Assembly (NCBI GenBank): GCA_013399895.1
Contig: VXBA01001835.1
Span: 434,001 to 498,000 of the forward strand
DNA from: Serilophus lunatus
Lineage: Eukaryota > Chordata > Aves > Passeriformes > Eurylaimidae
Direction of reading: 5' to 3'
DNA length: 64,000 bases
The notes below the pieces were generated by a model that was given only the letters and a program-made list of their open reading frames with translations, did no database searches and was not told the origin of the DNA. Shown here piece after piece: positions 39,501 to 44,820 of this stretch. A program made the translations under genes and the position numbers. Numbering within the stretch: position 1 is the first letter of the stretch; the number at the start of each line of letters is the position of its first letter.

Positions 39501-42442
39501 TAATTAATTTTCCTCTCTGTTCTTTAGATATCTGCTGATTTGTAGGTAAGTTTTTAAAATGAAGTAATTGGCAGTGATCTCCAAGGTTCAATAGTTGTTC
39601 TCCTGGATGGATAAGTTCTCCTGGATGGAGCAGGATGGCATTTCATGGCTTTTAATTGCATGTGTCCTGCCTTCTGCTTCTTTGTGCTCCTTGTGTTTGC
39701 TATCAATTAAAGTTTCCTCTTTGGATCAAAGGAACGACACTTTGTGTTTCCAGACTATCTACCCTTTCAGAGAAGGACCTTTTTGCCAGACTGACAGAAT
39801 TAAGCAATTATTATAAATTGAGTTTAAATTGTTACTTTTCCACTCGTGGAATTTGTTGAAAAATCCGTTCATGCCAGCAGAAACCATGTCATCACTGAGT
39901 GTTCTCTAGTGGCGTTCTGTTTTATGTGGGGAAGATGTTAAGAGTAGTATCACTCTCTGCTTGATGGATTTAAAATAGCTGGAAAATGACCACTGTCGGT
40001 TTTCTATTAGAGTTCTGATCAGCTTAGCAGAAAAAAGAGTGCAAATTTTATTTTAAACTTCCATTTGCATAGCTAGCAAGAGATTTGACCCAGTCAAATT
40101 TTATCATAGGGTTACATAATTGTAAATGTTATACAGAATACTGGCTAAAAAAAAATAAATCAATGAAACATGTATCCAACACTAACATTGCCCGATTTGT
40201 TCCTTCTTTGCTCTTCTGTTCTTATCTGGCCATCCTGAAATTACTGCAAGTGGTTGAGTCCTGTCTTTCATTAGAACGAACAATATAATCATTGACAACA
40301 TATTCAAAACTGACACTTGGCAACACTGAAGCCCTTTTTAAGAGATGCTAAAATAAGCTACCATATTTGTGAAATTTCTTTTCTCCTCTTCTTGTCCCCG
40401 AAATTTCATTAAGACAACAAAAATTTCCAAAAGTTGTATGATTATAGAAGCATTGGTATATATAAAAAACCAAAACAACCAAAACTGGAATACTTGGTCA
40501 TTTTAATGTGAACTTTTGAAAACTGAATTGTATCTTATGAAGAGTGGTTAAATAAACACAAATGCAGTAGCCACAGTTAATAACAAATGAAAAGATGAAG
40601 ACATGATTGTAGTTTCCAAAGGTACTGACCTATGTATTTGAATTTTAAGCTACTGTCGTAAATAGCAATGAGACACATAGAAAAGTGGAGAGTGAATAGA
40701 AATTTCAAGTGGGTAAAAGGACATGTATGAACACCATAGAGGCAATGTAGATGAGCTTCAATGTAGTATGTTGTGCAAGCAGACAGATGTCTATTTTGGA
40801 GGATCATCTGTCATTCCTTTTCAAGCTTCTCTGCCATCAAAACTGCTAGGTCAGGCATTTCTGCAGATGATTTCTTGCATTTGCACTGATGGTGATAAGA
40901 CTTCAGCTGAAGTGCTGAGGATATCTTTAAGACTCAATAATTTATCTACTGTTCTTAACTGCAAAACTCACAGGGGATACAAAACCAAAGGTGTAGGCTG
41001 ACTGCAAAACAAGGCACAGGAAAGTTTCACAGGTACAAAAAGATGAAACAGAAGTTACTGGAATTCTTTTCCTGCTTTGTCCAGCACTCAGTGATGTTGC
41101 TAGTTGCCTGGTTGTCACAAGGAAAGTTCGCAAGACTTCGGCTTGTTTGTGTTTGAGCTCTTACAGCAAAAGCCACTGTATAGAACAAGTCTCTGCTAAG
41201 AGAAGCATGTAGTTGTTGTCTGTGAGCAATGCTTGGACTTCTTTTGTTACTCTTTACTGTTAGCTCTAGAATTAAATCCTAATTTTTCCTAAGATGATAT
41301 GGTTCTGTTTTTTTATTTGAATATTTCAGTACATCTGCATTGCCTTTTTAAAGATGGAGTGAGATATTGTGCAAAAGTAACTGAAATGGTCTTTCTGTTT
41401 GATCGTAGGATTACAATTTAATTTTCTATGAATGCAGTGCATATTCTGGGTACAACGTGGAAAAGTCTGTTCTTCACTTAGCTAGGTAAGAGGAAAACAC
41501 AATATATAAGTTCTTTACGTGCTTGACTGCCCTGTCACTGATGACAGAGTGAATTCTTTTTGTTAGATTAGTATTATAAGGAACTTAGGATGATGAGACA
41601 TTTATTCTTTTTAAACTGGTCTGTAGCTTGATCCTGTTGCTCTGCCTGAGTAGTTGCTCAGGTTTGTCAAGAGTCCTGTGTTAAGCTAATGAAGCTCTGT
41701 GTAGATCCAGAAACACCTGAATTGTTGCTAGGAAAGCTGAGGGCCTAGAATGTTGTGATAGGTCTTGCAAGAATGTTTTGAAAGTTTTAAGAAATACACT
41801 TGACAATGGATGCTGCTGAATCCTTGCAACAGGACATTGGATGTGCTTCTTTCTTCTCTCTGCTCATTACTTATCAGATTCTGCTGTCTGCCTAGGGGCT
41901 GGGTGGCAGGGAGAAGTGGATTCTAGAAGGTATATAAAGGGTAGAGGTAAAAATAGTAGAAAATACCTCCTCTCTGAACTACTTACATTAGGGAAGAGAC
42001 TGACAATGAATCTTAATATTATTGCTGAAATCAGTGAAATTTTGTGAAAGTGTCAAGTAATGGATAAATGTCTGTGTAGCTGGATATGCTGTTGTTTTGT
42101 TCAAGCCTAAACATACAAAAAGAAAATCACTGTTTTGAGTCTCTGTAATATACAATAAATGCTAACAATCAGCACTACATTTTTCTAACTAAATGAACAA
42201 AGGCAGTTTTGTGATGGAGGCACCATAATTGCACTTTTCTGTTTGTTTGCTATTTCACAAAATTCTATCATTTTCTGATATTCTCAGGACAATTTTTTCA
42301 TTGATTTCTTGGGTATTACTGACTTTTTTCTCTATTGTTTCTTTTCATCAGGTTTTTAAAGGAACATGAAGATAAAGTGAAAGAGAAAACCATTGAACTT
42401 CAATCTGATATGAATAAAAAGTCTTGCTGTATCAGGCAATAA
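400..42442 (+). CDS. CRACR2A: CRACR2A large (Rab-containing) isoform, 5'-partial, 16 exons
   Basis: This is a multi-exon gene for a calcium-regulated large Rab GTPase. In mammals the short form regulates Orai/STIM store-operated calcium entry. The long form (Rab46) is a prenylated GTPase on Golgi, vesicle and Weibel-Palade membranes and a calcium-dependent dynein adaptor (family knowledge). In the spliced 646-residue peptide, an EF-hand loop lies at 21-32, an acidic stretch near 70, a coiled coil at about 110-305, a charged linker at about 308-450 and a Rab domain at about 455-620. The Rab domain shows P-loop GNSSVGKT, WDTAGQE, NKTD and ECSAY. The C-terminus is KKSCCIRQ. Every intron has GT-AG ends and all phases join without a frameshift. 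Human CRACR2A, as I recall it, aligns almost without gaps outside the linker. The start codon and first EF-hand exon are upstream of the window. RASEF is the nearest alternative, but its coiled coil and Rab sequences fit much less well. Confidence 0.97.
512..3378 (+). other. CRACR2A intron with a CR1 insertion
   Basis: The intron is AT-rich. Its only recognised content is the CR1 LINE fragment at about 1655-2455. The sequence on either side holds no ORF or structure that I can identify. Confidence 0.85.
1655..2455 (+). mobile_element. CR1 LINE fragment, internally deleted
   Basis: Translation on + gives reverse-transcriptase blocks typical of CR1 ORF2: GNYRPISLTSVLGNVMEQLI, then VDVVYLDFSKAFDTVSHSVL. 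After 2080 it resumes with the C-terminal part of ORF2 (YSALVRPHLEYCVQFWAPQ, then RVQRRAARMVKGLEH). The segment between them is missing, including the catalytic F/YADD box, so the copy is dead. Both ends are truncated. A single N lies at 2045. G-rich runs near 2115-2160 belong to the element. Confidence 0.93.
3379..3547 (+). CDS. CRACR2A: CRACR2A exon: post-EF-hand acidic segment
   Basis: The acceptor is TTCTTAG ending at 3378 and the donor is GTGAGT at 3548. The exon encodes the end of the EF-hand unit (SHFLLEQI), a polar stretch, the acidic run GDDDDEEFQF and then NLMDRLGAKKVLD. The last part matches the conserved MDRLGA-KVL block of CRACR2A. The exon is too short and lacks the flanks to appear as an isolated open frame. 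It is recognised by family similarity and by phase, 1 in and 2 out. Confidence 0.95.
3548..5161 (+). other. CRACR2A intron, no recognised content
   Basis: The intron is AT-rich with short T-runs and an imperfect TTCTAA-type tract near 4772-4810. The short open frames overlap on both strands and show no domain. Confidence 0.75.
5162..5308 (+). CDS. CRACR2A: CRACR2A exon: ESDVKQLW block and start of coiled coil
   Basis: The acceptor ends at 5161 (TCTTTCAG) and the donor is GTTAGT at 5309. The exon encodes DESDVKQLWLQLRKDEPHLL, then SNFEEFLVRIFSQLQEA and NEKNELECALK. These blocks are nearly identical to the mammalian protein. The first base completes the Asp codon split by the previous intron. 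The segment passes from a helical EF-hand-associated region into the coiled coil. Confidence 0.97.
5401..5450. repeat. Perfect 25-bp tandem duplication
   Basis: Bases 5401-5425 and 5426-5450 are identical 25-bp units that begin TGACAAGAGTTCCC. Perfect identity implies a recent duplication or slippage event inside the intron. Confidence 0.97.
5815..5905. repeat. TA-rich low-complexity tract
   Basis: Runs of alternating TA and ATATAT, interspersed with A-rich sequence, form a low-complexity tract in the intron. It is probably length-polymorphic (inference). Confidence 0.8.
5941..5965 (+). repeat. G-rich tract
   Basis: The + strand carries three G-runs of three, six and six bases with short spacers, followed by a GG. 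A two-tier G-quadruplex is possible. A classical four-tract G3 motif is not clearly satisfied. Confidence 0.5.
7640..8090 (+). mobile_element. Ancient CR1/L3-like LINE relic
   Basis: On + the sequence follows the 3' part of old CR1/L3-type elements. Recognisable landmarks are CTTGAGGACTTTGTGAAG and TTCTGGTCTCTGCAGCAC near 7790-7820, then GTACAGAGAATGGC near 7845, and the GAACCAAGGGGCATTTAAT block near 7990. The copy has decayed heavily and has no intact frame. The 78-codon open frame at 7928-8164 falls inside it and is not a gene. The assignment rests on my memory of the consensus. Confidence 0.6.
10739..10829 (+). CDS. CRACR2A: CRACR2A exon: coiled coil
   Basis: The acceptor is CTTATTAG ending at 10738 and the donor is GTGAGT at 10830. 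The exon encodes KIAAYDEEIQHLDEEMEQQI and then KKEKEQFLLK, an uninterrupted charged heptad pattern. This region mediates oligomerisation and, in the dynein-adaptor role, motor contact (family knowledge). It ends at phase 0. Confidence 0.97.
11520..11625 (-). mobile_element. CR1 3'-end fragment, antisense, degenerate
   Basis: The + strand text around GACTAGATCAGGTTGCTCAG and GGAGGTTCCACAGCTGTTCT resembles the reverse complement of a CR1 3' region (the LECWNRLPREV-type segment). It is short, diverged and truncated at both ends. Confidence 0.6.
11775..11812. repeat. CAAC-type microsatellite next to an ambiguous base
   Basis: An N at 11775 is followed by about four CAAC units and then an A-rich tract. 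The ambiguous base probably reflects difficulty in calling the repeat. Confidence 0.75.
13604..13699 (+). CDS. CRACR2A: CRACR2A exon: coiled coil, symmetric 96-nt exon
   Basis: The acceptor is TTTTGCAG ending at 13603 and the donor is GTACTA at 13700. The exon encodes DTERFQSYSQNLECKLLSKE followed by QELEQLVQKQKR, which continues the coiled coil. It has 32 codons and phase 0 at both ends, so skipping it would leave the reading frame intact. Confidence 0.96.
14660..15893 (+). mobile_element. CR1 LINE, long 3' fragment with frame breaks
   Basis: On +, the sequence begins within the reverse-transcriptase region (an AGCATGGATTCACCAAGG landmark near 14692). It runs through a degenerate RT core with many stops. 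The position of the catalytic FADD box reads FVDNTKLSG near 15060-15087, with a catalytic Asp changed to Asn. The 3' end reads CTTCCAACTTGGTTATTCTATGAAG, split here as CTTCCAACTTGG and TTATTCTATGAAG, near 15868-15892. This is the usual CR1 3' terminus. The copy is non-functional. Confidence 0.9.
17919..17960. repeat. Imperfect 21-bp tandem repeat
   Basis: Two adjacent 21-bp units beginning CATGGAGAATG occupy 17919-17939 and 17940-17960 and differ at two positions. The repeat is intronic with no evident function. Confidence 0.8.
19882..20069 (+). CDS. CRACR2A: CRACR2A exon: coiled coil
   Basis: The acceptor is CACCCTAG ending at 19881 and the donor is GTAAGT at 20070. The exon encodes LEHQCTELLSGKEETKVENT, KLKMTNQELLRDLERTSHEL and an SLAQQQLQVLQEEASRLHEE segment. 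This is a long heptad-repeat stretch matching the central CRACR2A coiled coil. It ends in a split Met codon that the next exon completes. Confidence 0.97.
20070..21964 (+). other. CRACR2A intron, no recognised content
   Basis: I found no repeats or genes that I can name. A T-rich tract at about 21942-21959 is the polypyrimidine tract of the following acceptor. Confidence 0.75.
21965..22036 (+). CDS. CRACR2A: CRACR2A exon: coiled coil (EVYRVTETLQREKSG)
   Basis: A strong polypyrimidine tract precedes the acceptor ACTACAG ending at 21964. The donor is GTAATG at 22037. The 72-nt exon encodes MEVYRVTETLQREKSGLLKQ and LDFL, one of the most conserved parts of the family's coiled coil. Confidence 0.97.
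22037..24250 (+). other. CRACR2A intron with an ERV LTR
   Basis: The intron contains a GC-richer LTR-like segment at about 22138-22985. The flanking sequence (22986-24250) is unassigned. Confidence 0.75.
22138..22985 (-). mobile_element. Probable solo LTR of an avian endogenous retrovirus
   Basis: Read on -, the segment starts at 22985 with TGTGACAGGATGACCTTGAC, close to the TGTGGTGGGTTGACC start I recall for a common family of bird ERV LTRs. It continues through landmark blocks such as the complements of GACCCACAAGCTTTTCC (near 22890) and TTGAGTCTGTTTTGTCTGTAATGAC (bases 22833-22857, named by position). A TG at 22138 on + gives a candidate CA end. The segment is GC-richer than its surroundings and has no gag or pol frame beside it. 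I could not recognise a target-site duplication. Short open frames at 22120-22758 belong to the repeat. Confidence 0.65.
24251..24296 (+). CDS. CRACR2A: CRACR2A microexon-sized exon: end of coiled coil
   Basis: The acceptor is CTTTACAG ending at 24250 and the donor is GTAACC at 24297. The 46-nt exon encodes RERNKHLKDERDIFLQ, matching the conserved end of the coiled coil. It is too short to appear as an independent open frame and is identified by homology and phase. Confidence 0.95.
24297..25110 (+). other. CRACR2A intron, no recognised content
   Basis: This is an AT-rich intron of about 0.8 kb. Nothing in it resembles a gene, repeat family or RNA. Confidence 0.75.
25111..25202 (+). CDS. CRACR2A: CRACR2A exon: basic linker (SWKQRSGSVIGKY)
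   Basis: The acceptor is ATTTCTGCAG ending at 25110 and the donor is GTAAGA at 25203. The exon encodes KCKASVPKASWKQRSGSVIG and then KYIEGKMLPN. The SWK-RSGSVIGKY block is conserved with mammals, while the surrounding residues differ. The basic, serine-containing linker is a plausible phosphorylation site (inference). Confidence 0.94.
25203..26125 (+). other. CRACR2A intron, no recognised content
   Basis: This intron is about 0.9 kb. The short overlapping open frames on both strands near 25313-25727 have no domain and look like chance. Confidence 0.75.
26126..26453 (+). CDS. CRACR2A: CRACR2A exon: linker between coiled coil and Rab domain
   Basis: The acceptor is TCTGTCTAG ending at 26125 and the donor is GTAAGA at 26454. 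The 109-codon exon begins SHSFEEDDIFSNSNRRNSAG. It contains the conserved block LQRIISIEEDHLPQLLD and ends SREQPVGKETLSN. In mammals this region is described as a proline-rich domain that binds Vav1. Here only about five prolines occur in the exon, so that function may be weaker or absent (inference). Reading through the donor gives 18 more residues encoded mostly by a CR1 element, then TGA at 26508-26510. Confidence 0.95.
26469..26980 (+). mobile_element. CR1 LINE 3' fragment, 5' end next to a splice donor
   Basis: The segment starts near 26469 with ACCTCACCTTGAGTATAGTG, homologous to the CR1 copy at 2286. It runs through the ORF2 C-terminal and 3' regions (TTCCCAGGGAGGTGGTCC near 26829) and ends at CCATCCAACTGGAACTGTTC just before the pentanucleotide array. 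It is 5'-truncated, as is usual for CR1 insertions. Confidence 0.88.
26981..27605 (+). repeat. Perfect (TATTC)125 pentanucleotide array
   Basis: There are 625 bases with no interruption, equal to 125 copies of TATTC. The array abuts the 3' end of the preceding CR1 copy. CR1 elements normally end in short ATTCT-type repeats, so the array most likely grew from that tail (inference). On + the array is open in every frame as a YSILF repeat and is not a gene. On - it contains stops. The complete purity suggests recent expansion, or an assembly that smoothed variants. Confidence 0.99.
31001..31049 (+). repeat. 49-nt pure pyrimidine tract with an internal repeat
   Basis: All 49 bases are C or T. 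An 18-bp unit, CCTTTCCCTTTCCCTCCT, occurs at 31001-31018 and again at 31022-31039. Such tracts can form triplex (H-) DNA or bind polypyrimidine-tract proteins (general knowledge). It lies 1 kb before the Rab-domain exon. Confidence 0.9.
32012..32144 (+). CDS. CRACR2A: CRACR2A exon: Rab domain P-loop (G1)
   Basis: The exon encodes EERINSVPERLFKIIFVG, then the Walker A motif GNSSVGKT, then SFLRRFCEDRFFPGTAATVG, which includes the switch I threonine region. The donor is GTAAGT at 32145. I chose the acceptor AAG ending at 32011 because it keeps equal length with the mammalian protein between GKE and the RLF start of the Rab fold. An alternative acceptor CACAG ending at 31981 is also in phase and would add ten residues. 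Confidence 0.95.
32145..33978 (+). other. CRACR2A intron with a CR1 tail
   Basis: This intron of about 1.8 kb contains a short CR1 3' end at about 33160-33235 and otherwise unassigned sequence. Confidence 0.75.
33160..33235 (+). mobile_element. CR1 3'-terminal fragment
   Basis: The text AGATACCTTCCAACCTGAAT followed by TATTCAGTGATTCTGTGATT matches the usual CR1 3' end (CCTTCCAACC...ATTCTRTGATTCTGTG). The sequence upstream has diverged too far for me to set a 5' limit. Confidence 0.75.
33979..34060 (+). CDS. CRACR2A: CRACR2A exon: Rab domain G3 (WDTAGQE)
   Basis: The acceptor is TTGTAG ending at 33978 and the donor is GTGAGA at 34061. The exon encodes GVDYNVKTVTVDNTRVALQL and then WDTAGQE, the switch II motif with the catalytic Gln present. 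A truncated endogenous-retrovirus LTR starts only 13 nt into the following intron. Confidence 0.97.
34061..35068 (+). other. CRACR2A intron with a truncated LTR
   Basis: The intron is short, about 1 kb. The LTR remnant occupies its first 180 bases, and the rest is AT-rich and unassigned. Confidence 0.78.
34074..34241 (+). mobile_element. Internally deleted avian ERV solo LTR
   Basis: The segment begins TGTTGTGGTTTAACCCTGG and ends AACTCTATCCCAGTAAAAAT followed by CAGTACACA. I recall these as the two ends of a very common bird ERV LTR. CACTCCCCCATCCAGTGGCA and GAAATAAAGACAGTATGATG mark its 5' third. The total is about 168 bp instead of several hundred, so the middle is deleted. It starts 13 nt inside the intron. 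No clear target-site duplication is visible. Confidence 0.75.
35069..35183 (+). CDS. CRACR2A: CRACR2A exon: Rab domain switch II and helix 2-3
   Basis: The acceptor is ACTTGTAG ending at 35068 and the donor is GTAACA at 35184. The exon encodes RYRSITKQFFRKADGVIVMY, then DITTKDTFTAVKQWLISIE. The FRKADGVIVMYD core strand is strongly conserved in CRACR2A and shared in part with RASEF. Confidence 0.97.
35184..36753 (+). other. CRACR2A intron, no recognised content
   Basis: The intron is AT-rich with a short TAAA microsatellite near 35746-35764. No repeat family or gene was recognised. Confidence 0.75.
36754..36855 (+). CDS. CRACR2A: CRACR2A exon: Rab domain G4 (NKTD)
   Basis: The acceptor is TTCTGCAG ending at 36753 and the donor is GTACTG at 36856. 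The exon encodes EATGENVPVLLLGNKTDNEK and EREVPMGMGEHLAK. NKTD is the guanine-specificity motif. The exon is 102 nt and phase 0 at both ends. The open frame continues about 64 codons into the intron, but the next coding exon continues the conserved protein directly. Confidence 0.96.
36856..41408 (+). other. CRACR2A intron, no recognised content
   Basis: This 4.6-kb intron has several open frames of 60-111 codons on both strands. None shows a domain or a splice context that fits the protein. An imperfect 20-bp tandem repeat (AGTCATTTGAGAAGAC) lies at 38891-38926, and a short doublet, GTTCTCCTGGATGGA, lies at about 39597-39630. Confidence 0.75.
41409..41485 (+). CDS. CRACR2A: CRACR2A exon: Rab domain G5 (ECSAY)
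   Basis: The acceptor is GATCGTAG ending at 41408 and the donor is GTAAGA at 41486. The exon encodes DYNLIFYECSAYSGYNVEKS and VLHLA. The G5 motif reads SAY rather than the usual SAK; mammalian CRACR2A also has SAY as I recall it. The exon has no long open flanks and is found by homology. Confidence 0.96.
41486..42351 (+). other. CRACR2A last coding intron
   Basis: The intron is about 0.9 kb. A TATATAAAGG string near 41931 is not associated with any exon or start I can support. Confidence 0.75.
42352..42442 (+). CDS. CRACR2A: CRACR2A last coding exon with CCXXX prenylation tail
   Basis: The acceptor is TTTCATCAG ending at 42351. The exon encodes RFLKEHEDKVKEKTIELQ and SDMNKKSCCIRQ, followed by TAA at 42440-42442. 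Two cysteines five and four residues from the end fit the CCXXX class of Rab geranylgeranylation signals, preceded by lysines. A hexamer AATAAA overlaps the stop codon at 42439-42444. Confidence 0.96.
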
Positions 42443-42657
42443 AATGCTGGGGCATATTTAGACGAGTCATACCTTTATACAACACTACATAGCACCATCA
42501 GATTTGCTTTTATCTTCCAAATATTTCTTTTGCTGTGTTCTGAATGGAGGCATAAGTGAAATTTTAAATCTTTGTATGCTCTGATCTCTGCTTTTATAAA
42601 TGTTGTCTTTAGTTAATTGTCAATGTATTTGAGGCAGTAACCGTCTTTTAATTCTGA

Positions 42658-42663
42658 ATTAAA
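42658..42663 (+). terminator. Candidate poly(A) signal for CRACR2A (ATTAAA)
   Basis: This is the first acceptable hexamer beyond the one that overlaps the stop codon, about 215 nt after the stop. An AATAAA at 43843-43848 is an alternative distal signal. The choice between them is inference. Confidence 0.4.
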
Positions 42664-44671
42664 ACACCACTGAATCCCCCTTTGTCATCAGACTTGTAGA
42701 AGCTGCCACTTTATTAATAATAAGAAATAATGTCATAGGAAGAAAACTACTTGGAATTTGAAGTAAATTCTTAATGGTGTGAATGACCCATCTTGTGAAT
42801 ATTGCTTATTTCGGTGCTCTTTAGACCTTTAGATCCTTAATTTAGGCTAACCTTTGTTACAGTTTTTTAAAAATCAAAATATGTGTAGCTGTTGGTAGTA
42901 CAAAGCATGGTATGGCTGACTGAACAGCCCCTTGTCTCCAACAGTGTCACAGAAGGTTTCATTCCAGATGTTGCAGGTAGAATTTTCAGAAACAGCAGAT
43001 CTTATTTTGAGGAAAATTTTGAGAAATTTACCAGCGTTTGAAGAGTGAAAAATCTCACCAAAACCCTCATAGTGAGACATTGCTCTCTGTAGCAATGTTA
43101 AGAAAAAATTCCTTTTCATGTACGTAAACATGTTCATGATTTTTCAAAAGCATCTGCTGCACAGCACTGCCCCAGTGCCTGATAGCACTGAGATACAGTG
43201 TTTGAAAAATCAAACCCACAGGGACATGTTTTAGAAAATCATGGCCCACAGATCATAAGAAACACACATGTCAGAATTACTTGTGAAAACTTTTGTAGAA
43301 TATATATCAAAATAAGAAATGCAAGAGTGGGTCACCCAGCCATCACATGATCAATAATTATTCCTGTTGGTATATGTCTTCACTGCATCCAGGTATTGTG
43401 GTAAGCATTCAAGAACAATTGTTCATGATTGTGAGGTTGTTTGGAAACTAGAACCTATGGAATAACTTACTGCATTACAATATCAAGCAAAACTATATAT
43501 ATAAGACTGTTGTAGACATTATGTTTTTAATTAATTTTCTAAATGTTTTTAAAAGTTACTTTTCATTTGAATAATGAATCTATATGAAACTAAAGATGAA
43601 TGTTATGCACTAGCTCAATAAGTAACTCTATTTTTGGACAAAACCTTTGTCAGTAATTAATTGTGCTCTTGGGTTTTCAGTCTAATCAAAGGTATTTATC
43701 TAGTTCCAAGAATTACACAATAGAGATTTGCAGGTTTTCTCCTACAGCCATTTCTGTATCCATACTAGCACACAAACGCCCTTTCTTATGAATTGGGATC
43801 CAAAGGGGCCTCTTTCCATATCAGGTAGTATAACCAAAGACGAATAAAGTACCCCTGGATAAACTGTTGCTTAGGAGTTTTTCTGGTGTTGATTCCTGAG
43901 AATCTGCTAATCCAAATGAAAAAAAAACAACCCTCCCCTTACTTTCAATGAGGTGTGTAAGAAGATGTAAAATACAAAAGGAGCAGAATGCGCTTCCATT
44001 ACTGAAAATCAATTGGCTTTCTGTTCACTTCTCAGAGTGCTTTTTGTGGAGACATGAGTCACCTTATTGACTGTTGCATGTTATCCATCATGGAAATCTT
44101 CTCAAAATTGAACCATCTGCATTCAGACCTGGCTGAAGCTGAACTAATGCAAACCTTTAATTCAAACATCAACAAAGCCAACTCTTTATCCCAATTTCAA
44201 TTAGGGAAGAAGTGTCATCCGTTTAAATATTGGCACTTCTAATTGACTTTGAATGATCTGTTCCTCTGCAATACAGTGTTTCCTGCCCCATCAGCATTAG
44301 AACTGGCAATATTTATTCCAACCTCTACTAGCCTCAGAAAGACGGTTTGAAGGCTTAGTTTCAACTTTACTACCCATGACTCTAACCCCACAAACCCCAA
44401 AATTCAGATTCTTAATTTTTTATTCCCTGAAATTCATCTCGATTTTGAAGGACAGTGACATGTGAAATGGATTTTCTTTATGTGACTTCCATGGGATCAT
44501 TTTTATTTGGATGTCTTTTCGTGTGCACTAAGACTCTGCTAGCAGGATGTACACAACTTGAGGGCAGACAATTGCAAAGGAGCAGTTGAAACCTGGGATG
44601 ACAGGGATTTCTTCTACAAAAATAAATCTGGTGCAGTCTAAGACCTAGGCAGTGTCTTGGAGTGCTAGTTG

Positions 44672-44820
44672 TGGCTGCTGCTGTTCCTTTTTGCAAGTCC
44701 AGCCAAACCCCAAGCTGAGTATATACTGCAGAGGTGCAGATACACAACACTGTCATCAGCCACACAGACAGCACAGAGTTTGATGTTTTCACTGCTTATC
44801 ATCCACATACACACAAACAT
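44672..44820 (-). repeat. Inverted-repeat arm A (about 150 bp)
   Basis: The reverse complement of this segment aligns with 47745-47898. Bases 44672-44707 are a perfect 36-bp inverted match to 47863-47898. The adjoining 70 bp match at roughly 85-90% by eye with small gaps, and a further 14-bp identical block lies at the far end (44805-44818 against 47746-47759). I do not recognise the family. Confidence 0.85.

Noticed and set aside
41930..41945. TATATAAAGG string resembling a TATA box
   Set aside because: It is isolated within an intron, without an initiator, CpG island or downstream first exon.
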